A stretch of 64,000 nucleotides of DNA from Caballeronia sp. SEWSISQ10-4 2 (GTDB lineage Bacteria > Pseudomonadota > Gammaproteobacteria > Burkholderiales > Burkholderiaceae). A program made the position numbers and the translations under genes. The notes below the pieces were generated by a model. The model was not told the origin of the DNA and did not search any database. It saw only the letters and a list, made by a program, of their open reading frames with translations. This document shows, one piece after another, positions 17,799 to 26,737 of the stretch. Location of the stretch: NCBI RefSeq assembly GCF_030464885.1, contig NZ_JALPRJ010000042.1:1-64000 (forward strand), in the 5' to 3' direction. Positions within the stretch are counted from its first letter, which is position 1. Each line of letters begins with the position of its first letter.

Positions 17799-18497
17799 TT
17801 ATGCTCCTTGAAAGCCGTTCGTTCTTGCACGTTCAATCGCGGCTTTGCGAACGTCCGGGTCCGATATCGAACCGGCGGTCAGGCCATTCATGCCGAAAAT
17901 TTCCTGCGTCCCGCCGAACGCCACGAGATTCACTTCTTTCTCGTCGCCTGGTTCGAACCTGACTGCGGTCCCGGCCGGAATGTCCAACCGCATGCCGAAC
18001 GCCGCCTGTCGATCGAACCGGAGTGCCTTGTTCGCCTCGAAGAAATGAAAGTGACTTCCTATCTGGATCGGCCGGTCACCCGTATTCACCGCCTTCACAA
18101 CCGCCGTCTGCCGGCTCACGTTGAGCTCGATATTCCCGTCCGCCGCCAGGATCTCCCCGGGTACCACGGTGTCCACCGGCAGTCCAAGCTTGCCCGGCCG
18201 AATCGGTTGATGAATGGTCACCAGTTTTGTTCCGTCAGGAAATGACCCTTCAACCTGCAGCATGGGCAGCATCTCCGCCACGCCGGGCAAGACATCGTCC
18301 TGGGTCAGCAAGGTCGACCCGAAGGCGATGAGGTCAGCAACCGTCCGCCCCTCCCTTGCGCCTTCCAATATCTCGTCGGCGATGATGGCGACCGCTTCAG
18401 GATGATTAAGCTGAAGCCCCTTGTGCCGATGGCGCCGGGCCAGCTCGGCCGCCGTGTACAAGGTGAGGCGCTCGTACTCTGTCGGTGTCAAAAGCAT
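17799..18497 (-). CDS. ureAB: Urease gamma-beta fusion subunit
   Basis: A 232-residue fusion. Residues 1 to about 100 are the gamma subunit (LTPTEYERLTLYTAAELARRHRHKG, LNHPEAVAIIAD, LLTQDDVLPGVAEML). From about residue 105 the beta subunit begins (PGEILAADGNIELN, VVKAVNTGDRPIQIGSHFHFFEANKALRFDR, VRFEPGDEKEV). Fusion of UreA and UreB is known in Helicobacter and some other bacteria but is unusual in Burkholderiaceae, where the two are normally separate. The stop codon abuts the ureC ATG with no gap. Confidence 0.94.
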   Translation of the reverse strand: MLLTPTEYERLTLYTAAELARRHRHKGLQLNHPEAVAIIADEILEGAREGRTVADLIAFGSTLLTQDDVLPGVAEMLPMLQVEGSFPDGTKLVTIHQPIRPGKLGLPVDTVVPGEILAADGNIELNVSRQTAVVKAVNTGDRPIQIGSHFHFFEANKALRFDRQAAFGMRLDIPAGTAVRFEPGDEKEVNLVAFGGTQEIFGMNGLTAGSISDPDVRKAAIERARTNGFQGA

Positions 18498-18508
18498 GGT
18501 GTATCTCT

Positions 18509-19213
18509 CTAGTTGGCAAACATCCGGGCATCGACCGCGGCGCCGCGTATTGACGCGATGTCAGCGGCAAATGTCGCGGAGGACAGGTCCGACAAGGCCG
18601 GGGGCGGACGGTCCAATACATCGGCGATCGGCTGTCTGAGTCGTGACAGAATGCGTTGCGCGTCCAGGTGCCCGACGATCCCGAGCCTGACCGCAGCGCT
18701 GACCGCGCCGGTACATGTCGTATGTGCAGACATCGCGCGAGCCTCGAGTTTGCCGATGCCAAAGCTGCGCCACAGGAGTCCCTGAACGGCCGCGAGGTGC
18801 CCAGGAGAAACCCCGGTCGTAATCTCTTGCAGCAACTGACTGGCGGTTTGTGAGCCAAGGCGCGCGTGCACATCGGACAGGGTTCTGCCGAGCCGCCGGG
18901 AGCCGGTTCGCAAAGCAAGCGGCAGCGTCATGGCTTCCGCGTAAGCATCTGCCTCGCGCCACGCTTCACGAGACTCGAACGCGTCCCAACTGGCGCAAAC
19001 GATGCCCTGGTCGAAAGTCGCCCACCGCGTCAGTGCCTGCGATTCGACAAAAGCCGCCAGCGTAGTTGCATTCGCTACGAGCCGATCGCGAAGAAGTCCT
19101 TCCAGTCCCCACGAAAACGCCATGGATCCGCTAGGGAAAAACGTGTCTGCGTGCTGTAACGATGCCAGCAAACCCGTCGTTTTTTGCCCCGCGGTTGATG
19201 GTGGCTCAAGCAC
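18509..19213 (-). CDS. ureF: Urease accessory protein UreF
   Basis: About 234 residues, all-alpha. UreF features are LQHADTFFPSGSMAFSWGLE near the N-terminus and the helical repeats GTLSDVHARLGSQ and HLAAVQGLLWRSFGI. It acts with UreD as a GTPase-gating platform for UreG. I place the start at a GTG at 19213 that overlaps the ureE stop by 8 bp and gives the family length. ATG codons at 19279 and 19288 would add residues unrelated to UreF from inside ureE. No strong ribosome-binding site is visible, in keeping with coupling. Confidence 0.88.
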   Translation of the reverse strand: MLEPPSTAGQKTTGLLASLQHADTFFPSGSMAFSWGLEGLLRDRLVANATTLAAFVESQALTRWATFDQGIVCASWDAFESREAWREADAYAEAMTLPLALRTGSRRLGRTLSDVHARLGSQTASQLLQEITTGVSPGHLAAVQGLLWRSFGIGKLEARAMSAHTTCTGAVSAAVRLGIVGHLDAQRILSRLRQPIADVLDRPPPALSDLSSATFAADIASIRGAAVDARMFAN

Positions 19214-19661
19214 GATCAGGGTCGGCAACCACCGCCCGGCCGGACTCGATGAACGGGTGCAAACGCGCCAGATAGTCATCGATGGCACCCTTCAGGGCGA
19301 TCTTTAAAACCTGTCCGTCGAACTGAACCTTCCAGTGCATGTTTCCGGAAAAATATCCGAGCTCCAGCGCCGCGCTGATATCTCGCGGGACAAGCCTCAG
19401 CCACGCGGTATTCTTCGTGCGCACGATCAGCGCATAGTCGGAACTGAGTCCCAGGACCGCACCGTCAAACAGTTGCGCATCGCGGTCAAGCGCAACGCCG
19501 CATTCGTCGCCGCCATCGGTTGTCACACGGAGGCGGCGCCGCTGGATGTCGTCGGCATTGAGGGTCAGGTAATCAACGCGACCGTGGTGTTCGAGGTTGT
19601 GAACGAGATCGGAAATTCGAGGCTCGGCAGCACTTCCGACAATGGAGGTGTACACGTTCAT
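19206..19661 (-). CDS. ureE: Urease accessory metallochaperone UreE
   Basis: A 151-residue protein with the UreE two-domain pattern: an N-terminal beta-rich half (DYLTLNADDIQRRRLRVTTDGG, GVALDRDAQLFDGAVL) and a C-terminal metal-binding half with GYFSGNMHWKVQFDG, which holds the conserved dimer-interface His. There is no histidine-rich C-terminal tail. It probably hands nickel to UreG. It is the first urease gene, 102 bp downstream of urtE; the AT-rich gap could hold an internal promoter. Confidence 0.88.
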   Translation of the reverse strand: MNVYTSIVGSAAEPRISDLVHNLEHHGRVDYLTLNADDIQRRRLRVTTDGGDECGVALDRDAQLFDGAVLGLSSDYALIVRTKNTAWLRLVPRDISAALELGYFSGNMHWKVQFDGQVLKIALKGAIDDYLARLHPFIESGRAVVADPDRA

Positions 19662-19763
19662 GGATCGGCTCCTATTCCTTACTGAAAGGCAATTTTTGAT
19701 TTATTAGTTTCACTAACTTAATGGCATGCCATCGTCTTTTTATAAAAATTGACAACGTCTCTT

Positions 19764-20453
19764 CTAGATAGTCAGGAAGCGCATAATTCGCTCGGCATCC
19801 ACATTCTCGCGCCGGTCTGCATGAACGAAGCGGCCCTTCTCAATGATCAGGAACCGGTCGGCAATTTCAAGCGTGAAAGTAAGGATCTGCTCGGAGACAA
19901 TCAGTGCGAAATCACGCTCCTTCTTCAACTTGTTCAGCGCCCGCGCGATGTCTTTAATGATCGACGGTTGTATCCCTTCTGTCGGTTCATCGAGTATCAA
20001 TACCTTGGGGTTGGAAACCAGTGCGCGCGCTATCGCAAGCTGTTGCTGCTGCCCACCCGAGAGGTTGCCCCCACGGCGATTGCGCATCTCCCACAAGACC
20101 GGAAAAGATTCGAAGATATATTCCTGAATCACGGGCTCACTGATCCGGTCCATTCCGCTGAGGATGTTTTCCTCGACACTCAGATACGGAAATATCATGC
20201 GGCCTTGCGGCACGTAACCAAACCCTGCCGCTACCCGCTCGTAGCTCTTGAGTCGGGCGAGGTTTTTCTCGCCAAGCAGGATCTCACCGCTGCGAACCGG
20301 GATCATCCCGATGAGCGACTTGAGAAGAGTCGTTTTCCCCATGCCGTTGCGCCCCATCACGGCTACCGTCTCTCCAGCCGAAAGATCGAAGTTGAGGTCG
20401 TGCAGTACCTGACTCTCGCCATAGAAAACGTTGAGTCCCTTGATCGATAACAT
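19764..20453 (-). CDS. urtE: Urea ABC transporter ATPase UrtE
   Basis: A 229-residue LivF-type ATPase. Walker A is GRNGMGKTT, the ABC signature is LSGGQQQQLAIARAL, Walker B is VLILDEPTEGIQPS, and the switch region follows. It energises urea import together with UrtD. It is the last transporter gene, 2 bp after urtD. The EGIQPS context after Walker B is typical of UrtE among branched-chain-type ATPases. Confidence 0.94.
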   Translation of the reverse strand: MLSIKGLNVFYGESQVLHDLNFDLSAGETVAVMGRNGMGKTTLLKSLIGMIPVRSGEILLGEKNLARLKSYERVAAGFGYVPQGRMIFPYLSVEENILSGMDRISEPVIQEYIFESFPVLWEMRNRRGGNLSGGQQQQLAIARALVSNPKVLILDEPTEGIQPSIIKDIARALNKLKKERDFALIVSEQILTFTLEIADRFLIIEKGRFVHADRRENVDAERIMRFLTI

Positions 20454-20455
20454 GT

Positions 20456-21193
20456 CTAGTGCCCCAGATAAACTTCGATCACCCTCGGATCGCTTTGGAC
20501 TTTCTCCATTGATCCTTCGGCAAGCGTCTTGCCCTGGTGGAGGACCGTCACCTTGTCGGCAATGGCTTTGACGAACTCCATGTCATGTTCGATCACGACC
20601 AACGACCGGCCCTTGGCAATCTCGCGCAGCAGCGCGCCCGTTTGCTCGCGCTCCTTGGCGCTCATCCCTGCCACCGGCTCATCGAGAAGCAGCAGTTCAG
20701 GATCCTGCATCAGCAGCATGCCGATCTCGAGCCACTGCTTCTGTCCGTGCGAAAGCAAGGCCGCTTTCCGGTCGAGTTGATCGCCAAGAAAAATCAACGC
20801 GGCGATCCGATCGATCTCATCCTGAACGACATCGTCGCGGCGAAAAAACAGGCAGCCGAATACACCGCGCTTATGCGGGTACGAAATCTCGAGATTCTCG
20901 GCAACGGACAGGTCTTCATAGACCATCGGATTCTGGAATTTTCGCCCGACGCCGGCACGGGTAATCTGATACTCAAGCAGGCGTTCGAGATGCAAACCAT
21001 TGAACTTGATCGTTCCGTGCGTTGGTTTGGTCTTGCCGCAGATCATGTCGAGGAGCGTTGTTTTTCCCGCACCGTTCGGCCCAATCACCACATGCAACTC
21101 GTTTTGCTCAACGTAGAAGTTAAGGTCGCTGACCGCCTTGAAGCCATCGAATGAAACCGTCAGGTCTTCAACGGACAAGATCATCTGGCTCAT
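20456..21193 (-). CDS. urtD: Urea ABC transporter ATPase UrtD
   Basis: A 245-residue LivG-type ATPase. Walker A is GPNGAGKTT, the signature is LSHGQKQWLEIGM (the LSHGQ form is characteristic of UrtD), and Walker B is LLLLDEPVAGMS. The GVGRKFQNPMVYEDLSVAENLEIS segment precedes the signature. It overlaps urtC by 4 bp and is followed by urtE 2 bp later. Confidence 0.95.
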   Translation of the reverse strand: MSQMILSVEDLTVSFDGFKAVSDLNFYVEQNELHVVIGPNGAGKTTLLDMICGKTKPTHGTIKFNGLHLERLLEYQITRAGVGRKFQNPMVYEDLSVAENLEISYPHKRGVFGCLFFRRDDVVQDEIDRIAALIFLGDQLDRKAALLSHGQKQWLEIGMLLMQDPELLLLDEPVAGMSAKEREQTGALLREIAKGRSLVVIEHDMEFVKAIADKVTVLHQGKTLAEGSMEKVQSDPRVIEVYLGH

Positions 21194-22335
21194 TTTGCGG
21201 CTCCCTGCCGCTCACGCAGCCATTCGATGACACCCGCAAGACCTTTCGGCAAGAACATGGGAACGAAGATAAACAAGGCACCAATCAGGTACAGCCAGAA
21301 TCCCACGAAGTGCTCTGACAGGAAGCTTTTTGCGGCACCCACCAACACCGTTCCATAGACGGCTCCGACCAAAGAGAGGCGTCCGCCGACTGCCGCATAG
21401 ATGACCATTTCAATAGACGGCACAATACCGCTGACCGACGGCGAGGCAAAGCCGACCTGGAGCGTGAACATCGCTCCGCCAATTGCCGAGAACAACGCAG
21501 CGACGGCGAAAATAAAGCCTTTGAACAACGCCGGGTCATAACCGGAGAACCGAATCCGGTCTTCGCGATCGCGAATGGCGATCAGCACGTTCCCCAGGCG
21601 GCTTTTCAGAATGAACCGGCCAACCAGGATCGCGCAAAGCAGCAGACACGCGGTGACGTAATACATCACGTAGCTTGCTGTATCGGATTGAACGCTGTAG
21701 CCCATGAAAGTCGGCAGGTTCGTGATCCCGTTGATGCCGCCCGTGACGCCCTGCTGTCCGATAATGACAATGGACATGATGGATGCAAGCGCCATGGTCA
21801 CGATCGAGAAATAGACGCCGCCAACACGTTTGCGGAAATTCGCGTACGCGACGATAAACGCGAGCAAGGTCGGCAACACGATGATGGCGGGAATAGCAAA
21901 CCACGCGTGCTGAAATGGCGTCCACCACCACGGCAGTTTGTCGATGCTGTTCCATGTCATGAAGTCAGGCACGGGGGGGCCGCCCGACCCGAAGACGGCA
22001 GCAGCCGGGTCGTTGGATGTTGCCTCGAGCTTCATGTACATCGCCATCATGTAGCTGCCGAGTCCAAAGAATATCCCTTGCCCGAGGCTCAGGATTCCGC
22101 CATACCCCCAGGTCAGAACGAGGCCGACCGCACAGAATGCGAAGCTCAGATATTTGGCAAAGAGGCCCAGACGAAAGGCGCCGCATACAGCAGGGACGGC
22201 CACGAGTATCAACAGAGCCAGCAAGACCAATGAGTACCGTTCGAGCAGCGCTGTCGCCCGCACTGCGCCGCTGATCGACGGCGCCGAATACGGCAGCCGT
22301 TCTTTTCCCTGGGAAACAACCGGAAGGTCTTTCAT
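21190..22335 (-). CDS. urtC: Urea ABC transporter permease UrtC
   Basis: A 381-residue LivM-type permease with about ten hydrophobic segments. UrtC hallmarks include KYLSFAFCAVGLVLTWGYGG, LSLGQGIFFGLGSYMMAMYMKLE and the GTVLVGAAKSFLSEHFVGFW segment near the C-terminus. It forms the inner-membrane pore with UrtB. It lies 2 bp downstream of urtB and overlaps urtD by 4 bp. Confidence 0.95.
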   Translation of the reverse strand: MKDLPVVSQGKERLPYSAPSISGAVRATALLERYSLVLLALLILVAVPAVCGAFRLGLFAKYLSFAFCAVGLVLTWGYGGILSLGQGIFFGLGSYMMAMYMKLEATSNDPAAAVFGSGGPPVPDFMTWNSIDKLPWWWTPFQHAWFAIPAIIVLPTLLAFIVAYANFRKRVGGVYFSIVTMALASIMSIVIIGQQGVTGGINGITNLPTFMGYSVQSDTASYVMYYVTACLLLCAILVGRFILKSRLGNVLIAIRDREDRIRFSGYDPALFKGFIFAVAALFSAIGGAMFTLQVGFASPSVSGIVPSIEMVIYAAVGGRLSLVGAVYGTVLVGAAKSFLSEHFVGFWLYLIGALFIFVPMFLPKGLAGVIEWLRERQGAAK

Positions 22336-22337
22336 GA

Positions 22338-23240
22338 TTACCGCCGAACCTTAATGGCAAAGAGCCCGTTAGGTCTGAAATAAAGCGCAACAATGACCAG
22401 CATGAGGATGGCCGCTTTTGCCATTGAACCGCTCAACGCTATCTCGAACATTGACTGCAATTCGCCAATCGAAAAAGCCGAGAGGAAAGTGCCAACCAGG
22501 CTTTCGACGCCGCCGAATACGACCACGATGAACGTGTCCACGATGTACTGCTGCCCCGTGGCTGGGCCCGTTGACGCAATCATGGTGAGCGCGCTTCCCG
22601 CGATTCCGGCCAGTCCGCATCCCACGGCAAACGTAACGGCGTCCACTCGCTCGGTGTTGATGCCGGCAGCGCCCGCCATGGCGCGGTTTTGCATGACGGA
22701 TCGAATTCGCAGCCCCCACCGGCTCCTGAATAGAAACAGGTAGACAAACAAGGCCACAGCAAATGTCAGTCCGATAATGAAAATGCGGCTTAACGGAATG
22801 GCGATGCCGGGCGTGACGTTCCACGCGCCCTGCAGCCAGGATACGGTCGGTACGCTTACATCGATAGGGCCGAAGATCTGCCGGAAAAGCTGCTGAAACA
22901 CCAGTGAAAGACCCCACGTCGCCAACATCGTGTCGAGCGGGCGCTTATACAAAAAGCGGATCATGACGCGTTCCAGCACGAACCCGACCGCGCTCGTCAC
23001 TGCGAACGCGACCACAATGCCGACGAAGAAATAAGCACCGGTCATGGATGGCAGAAAACGAGTGAACACGATCGATGTCAGATACGTCATGTAGGCACCA
23101 AGCGCCATCAGCTCGCCGTGCGCCATGTTGATGACACCCATCAGGCCGAAAACGATCGCCAGTCCGATGGACATCAATGCAAGCACGGTGAATAACGACA
23201 GGCCGTTAAAGACCTGCGTGACGAAGGTATCGAAAGACAT
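22338..23240 (-). CDS. urtB: Urea ABC transporter permease UrtB
   Basis: About 300 residues, LivH-type permease with eight or so membrane segments. UrtB features include VINMAHGELMALGAYMTY, TMLATWGLSLVFQQLFRQIFG and MQNRAMAGAAGINTERVD. I place the start at 23240 (MSFDTFVTQVFNGLSLF), preceded by AGAAGGGACTTCA. An in-frame start at 23276 would add twelve polar residues before the first membrane segment. The length is shorter than UrtB proteins that carry a periplasmic N-terminal domain. Confidence 0.93.
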   Translation of the reverse strand: MSFDTFVTQVFNGLSLFTVLALMSIGLAIVFGLMGVINMAHGELMALGAYMTYLTSIVFTRFLPSMTGAYFFVGIVVAFAVTSAVGFVLERVMIRFLYKRPLDTMLATWGLSLVFQQLFRQIFGPIDVSVPTVSWLQGAWNVTPGIAIPLSRIFIIGLTFAVALFVYLFLFRSRWGLRIRSVMQNRAMAGAAGINTERVDAVTFAVGCGLAGIAGSALTMIASTGPATGQQYIVDTFIVVVFGGVESLVGTFLSAFSIGELQSMFEIALSGSMAKAAILMLVIVALYFRPNGLFAIKVRR

Positions 23241-23311
23241 TGAAGTCCCTTCTGGACAGGTTGTGTCGCGCTGCAACCCGTCCTCAGTGAGTTAGAGCAA
23301 ATCAGCGTGAA

Positions 23312-24502
23312 TCAAAGCTTGGGAAACGGATTCGGCTCGATCAGCGGCGACTCATACAGGATATTCACCTGCCCGTCGGGCTTGAATTCACCGATGCGCG
23401 CATGCTTCCAGAGATGGTGGTTGCTAGCGTGGAACTTGATCGCGCCCTCCGGGGCATCCCAGGCAAGATTCGACGAAGCGGCGACCACCTTCTCCACGTC
23501 GAAGCTCTTCGCTTTCTCAGCCGCGAGCTTCCACATGTAGACGGATAAGTACCCCGCTTCCATGGTGTCGCCGACAACACGGTCCTGCCCATATTTGGCC
23601 TTGAACGCAGCAACGAATTTCTTGTTCTGCGGGTTCTCCACGCTCTGGAAATAACCCATGCAGGACAGTACGCCCGTGATGTTTTCGCGGCCAATTCCAA
23701 TGGCCTCTTCTTCGGTCACGGCCAGCGCCATGATTGCCTGATTCTTGCCCGTGATGCCCACCGAATTCAGTTGCTTGAAGAAAGCGACATTCGACCCGCC
23801 GACGATTGTCGACAGGATGACATCCGGCTTCGCGGCCTTGATCTTGTTGATGACCGATGAAAACTCGACCGTGCCCAATGGAAAGTAGTCCTCGCCGACG
23901 ACCGACCCGCCCGCTTTCGCGATCGTTGGATGGGCGATCCGGTTGGTCGTGCGCGGCCAGATGTAGTCCGAACCAACGAGATAGAACTTCTTGCCCTTGT
24001 TCTTGGCAAGCCAGTTGACTGCCGGAATCACCGACTGTGTGGCTTCCTGGCCCGTGTACATGATGTTCTTCGACATCTCGAGGCCTTCATAGTAAGTCGG
24101 GTAATACAGCAAGCCCTTGTAGCGCTCGAACACGGGCAACACAGCCTTGCGCGAGGCCGACGTGTAACAACCAAACACGGTGGAGACCTTATCCCCCTCA
24201 AGAAGCTTTTGCGCTTTCTCAGCGAAGGTAGGCCAGTCGCTCGCGCCGTCCTCCACCACCGCTTGAATCGGACGCCCCATCACGCCGCCTGCCGCATTGA
24301 TCTCATCGATGGCGAGCTTCTCTGCATCGACCACATGTGCTTCGGCAATCGCAACGGTACCTGTCAGCGAGTGCAGGATGCCCACCTTCACCGGTTCGGC
24401 TGCATTGACCGAGGGCACCCGCAAGAGCATCGATCCTGGCAGTGCGGTGGCCGCGGTAGTAGCAAGTGCAGTCTTCAGAAAGCCGCGTCTGGTTTTTTTC
24501 AT
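23312..24502 (-). CDS. urtA: Urea ABC transporter substrate-binding protein UrtA
   Basis: A 396-residue periplasmic binding protein. The N-terminus has a Tat-like signal (TRRGFLKTALATTAATALPG, residues 4-23). UrtA features are KVGILHSLTGTVAIAEAHVVD, GASDWPTFAEKAQKLL, VFGCYTSASRKAVLPVFE and LYYPTYYEGLE. The start at 24502 follows GGAAGGGCATT. It is the first gene of the urt-ure unit. It is homologous to the divergently encoded AmiC, so sensor and transporter receptor share a fold. An intrinsic terminator ends 25 nt before the start codon, which indicates leader control. Confidence 0.96.
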   Translation of the reverse strand: MKKTRRGFLKTALATTAATALPGSMLLRVPSVNAAEPVKVGILHSLTGTVAIAEAHVVDAEKLAIDEINAAGGVMGRPIQAVVEDGASDWPTFAEKAQKLLEGDKVSTVFGCYTSASRKAVLPVFERYKGLLYYPTYYEGLEMSKNIMYTGQEATQSVIPAVNWLAKNKGKKFYLVGSDYIWPRTTNRIAHPTIAKAGGSVVGEDYFPLGTVEFSSVINKIKAAKPDVILSTIVGGSNVAFFKQLNSVGITGKNQAIMALAVTEEEAIGIGRENITGVLSCMGYFQSVENPQNKKFVAAFKAKYGQDRVVGDTMEAGYLSVYMWKLAAEKAKSFDVEKVVAASSNLAWDAPEGAIKFHASNHHLWKHARIGEFKPDGQVNILYESPLIEPNPFPKL

Positions 24503-24527
24503 AATGCCCTTCCAAAAAATTGAGGAC

Positions 24528-24574
24528 AAAAAAAAAGCCCGCACCCAAGTTTCCTTGAGGTTGCGGGCTTTTTT
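24528..24574 (-). terminator. Leader terminator of the urt-ure operon (attenuator)
   Basis: On the minus strand, a GC-rich stem (TGCGGGC/GCCCGCA, 24562-24568 with 24537-24543) extends inward through a bulged second helix to a TTTC-sized loop and is followed by nine U (24528-24536). It lies between the likely urtA promoter and the urtA start codon and would stop transcription before the operon unless antiterminated. A T-tract on the other side makes it possibly bidirectional. Confidence 0.82.
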
Positions 24575-24582
24575 GGCCGGTG

Positions 24583-24610
24583 TTGTTTAAGACGTCTTTG
24601 TCTCTAACAA
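24583..24610 (-). promoter_or_regulatory. ANTAR-type leader hairpin of the urt-ure operon
   Basis: On the minus strand, TTGTTAGAGAC and GTCTTAAACAA form an 11-bp stem with one G-U pair and one A-A mismatch around the hexaloop AAAGAC, with A at loop position 1 and G at 4. That is the pattern I know for ANTAR-protein RNA targets. It lies 13 nt before the leader terminator. The second, upstream hairpin usual in ANTAR targets was not evident here. The amiR gene encoding an ANTAR protein is 1.5 kb away. Confidence 0.68.
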
Positions 24611-24907
24611 CGAAAGTGGGTACGATTCAGGTGTGGGGTTCACGACGCCATTCCCTGACCATGCTTAAGCAATGCAAGAGGTATGCCAAACGGCTTGCAA
24701 TGACGCAGGCTCGAAGCACGGATCCCTGCCCGGTAACGCGCGCGCAGAGATCGCACTGAATGCGCAGACCTCGAGCAATGCAATTCTTTGTCAGTGCACT
24801 TTCCCAAAGTGGGACAACAGACGCACTGATGCCGTGCATGAGACACGCTGACGGTGCAGCAAGAGGCACCAGAGAGACGTTGAACCAGCGAGAATTCCGG
24901 AACACAT
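24611..24907. promoter_or_regulatory. Divergent promoter region between urtA and amiC
   Basis: About 300 bp with no supported gene. It must hold the promoter of the leftward urt-ure unit and that of rightward amiC-amiR. No clear sigma-70 or sigma-54 promoter could be assigned by eye. Short frames on both strands have no domain and no ribosome-binding site. Confidence 0.5.
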
Positions 24908-26077
24908 ATGACCGCACTCCACAACTCGCCTATCAAGATCGGCGTCCTGTTTTCCTCATCGGGACTCACCGCTCCCATCGAACAGTCTCAACAGCGAGCG
25001 ACCATACTGGCAGCTGAAGAGATCAACGCGGCAGGCGGTATCAATGGCCGTCAGCTAGAGCTGATCTTTCGCGACCCGGCTTCCATACCTAACAGATATG
25101 CCACGATGATCGAGCAATTGATTGTCGAGGAGCAGGTTCGGGTCGTGGTCGGTTGTTATATGTCGAGCACACGAAAGGCGGTGATTCCGATCGTCGAGCG
25201 ACACAATGCGTTACTGCTTTACCCAACCTTCTATGAGGGATTCGAATATAGCCGCAACGTTATATATACCGGGGCAACGCCCAATCAAAACAGCGTGCCT
25301 TTGGCTAGCTATATGCTGAGCAATTTCGGTTCGCGTGTTTTTATGGTGGGTTCCGACTACGTCTACCCCTACGAATCAAATCGCATCATGAGCGACCTGG
25401 TTTTCGAGCAGCGCGGAGAAAAACTGGGCGAGGTATACATACCGCTGGATGCCGGCTGGGAAAGCTACCTTCACGTCGCGCAAAAAATTGCCGCCCTGCA
25501 ACCCGACTTCATCTTCTCCACGGTGGTCGGCACCGGGATCTCGCATCTTTACCGGGCCTTTGCCGAGGTCGGGATGAATCCCTATGAGAGACCTATCGCG
25601 AGCCTCAGCACGAGCGAGACAGAGGTCGCTGCCATGGGTGCCGACATTGGAGAAGGACATATCACCGCGGCGACGTATTTCCAGTCCATCGACAGCCCGC
25701 TTAATAGAAAGGTTATCGCAAACTATCAGCGCCGTTTCGGAGATACGATGCAGACCGACACGTGTTGGGAAGCGGCCTATTTCCAGATGCATCTGCTTGC
25801 GAGCGCCATGACCATTACCGGCAGCGACGACCCGAACGCCTTGCTCAACACGTTGCCTGGACTGGAGATCGATGCACCGCAAGGACGTGTCAGGATCGAC
25901 GAGCACAATCACCACACCTATCTGCATCCGCGCATAGGACGTTTGAACAAGAACGGGCAATTCGACATTGTGAGCGAAAGCGCCGGCTGGACGCCGGCCG
26001 CGCCATTCCAGATATCGCATACGCTGATCGACGCGGAGACTGTCTCCGGACCGGCTCAGGGCGGAGCACGGGGATGA
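24908..26077 (+). CDS. amiC: Amide sensor / negative regulator AmiC (periplasmic-binding fold)
   Basis: A 389-residue protein, matching the roughly 385-residue AmiC of Pseudomonas. It lacks a signal peptide: it begins MTALHNSPIKIGVLFSSSG, as expected for a cytoplasmic sensor. The binding-protein fold is seen in EEINAAGGINGRQLEL, VVGCYMSSTRKAVIPIVERHNALLLYPTFYEGFEYS and VGSDYVYPYESNRIM. In Pseudomonas, AmiC binds short amides and sequesters AmiR until inducer arrives. Its stop overlaps the amiR start (ATGA). It is divergent from urtA, whose product is a homologue. Confidence 0.92.
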   Translation: MTALHNSPIKIGVLFSSSGLTAPIEQSQQRATILAAEEINAAGGINGRQLELIFRDPASIPNRYATMIEQLIVEEQVRVVVGCYMSSTRKAVIPIVERHNALLLYPTFYEGFEYSRNVIYTGATPNQNSVPLASYMLSNFGSRVFMVGSDYVYPYESNRIMSDLVFEQRGEKLGEVYIPLDAGWESYLHVAQKIAALQPDFIFSTVVGTGISHLYRAFAEVGMNPYERPIASLSTSETEVAAMGADIGEGHITAATYFQSIDSPLNRKVIANYQRRFGDTMQTDTCWEAAYFQMHLLASAMTITGSDDPNALLNTLPGLEIDAPQGRVRIDEHNHHTYLHPRIGRLNKNGQFDIVSESAGWTPAAPFQISHTLIDAETVSGPAQGGARG

Positions 26078-26679
26078 CACAGGGATCGTCCCGAACGTCT
26101 CAGGCGCTCAAAGACATTCGCTCTTTAAAGGTCGTCGCTATCCACCCCGACGACCAGGACGGAGAGGAGCTCCGTGGACAACTTCGCCGGATCGGATGCG
26201 AGGTTCAGATGGTCTGGCCTTCTCTTGACGCGTTGCCGGACGGAACCGATGTCGTGTTCCTGGCTGTACGCCCGGAAACCTTGTCCATCCAGTTTCCCTG
26301 GCTCGACGCGAAGGGAACGCCTCCCGTCATACCAGTTGTAAGCTACGAGAACCCGATCGTAATAGAAGCCGTGTTGCAGCTTAATCCTTACTGCCTGGTT
26401 CCATCGCCGGTGCGCTCGTTCGGCTTGCTTACCGCCATTGCAATTTCGTTGTATCAGCACAAGTCCAAGCGAACCCTTGAACACTATGTAGGGAGGCTTG
26501 AAGACAAGCTCGCGGATCAGCGAAAAATCCAGCAAGCCAAGACCATTTTGATGGAAACCCGCAAGCTGTCGGAGCAGGACGCTTACGATCTCTTAAGAGC
26601 GCAAGCGATGGCTAAGCGGCAACCGATCGAGGTGATGGCCCAGGCAATTATTCAAGCGCACGCGGTCCTGGACTTCTAG
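26074..26679 (+). CDS. amiR: ANTAR-domain antiterminator AmiR
   Basis: A 201-residue protein, close to the 196 of Pseudomonas AmiR. The N-terminal pseudo-receiver domain (VVAIHPDDQDGEELRGQLRR, DVVFLAVRPE) lacks a clear phosphorylatable Asp. A coiled coil follows (YVGRLEDKLADQRKIQQAK), then the C-terminal three-helix ANTAR domain (AKTILMETRKLSEQDAYDLL, AMAKRQPIEVMAQAII). ANTAR proteins bind paired hexaloop hairpins in nascent RNA and prevent terminator folding. The start at 26074 overlaps the amiC stop. Both flanking operons have leader terminators with nearby A-N-N-G-N-N hairpins. Confidence 0.93.
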   Translation: MTQGSSRTSQALKDIRSLKVVAIHPDDQDGEELRGQLRRIGCEVQMVWPSLDALPDGTDVVFLAVRPETLSIQFPWLDAKGTPPVIPVVSYENPIVIEAVLQLNPYCLVPSPVRSFGLLTAIAISLYQHKSKRTLEHYVGRLEDKLADQRKIQQAKTILMETRKLSEQDAYDLLRAQAMAKRQPIEVMAQAIIQAHAVLDF

Positions 26680-26737
26680 CGTCCGACATTTGAAGAATGT
26701 CTTTTTGCAAATTTTTTGATGTGCTATAAAACCATTA

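Noticed and set aside
24611..24640. Upstream partner hairpin expected for the urtA ANTAR target
   Set aside because: Searched by eye at the spacing seen for amiE; no stem with an A-N-N-G-N-N loop was convincing.
24859..24871. Possible sigma-54 promoter (TGGTGC...TTGC on the minus strand) before urtA
   Set aside because: Only 8 bases separate the GG and GC dinucleotides; a sigma-54 site needs 10.
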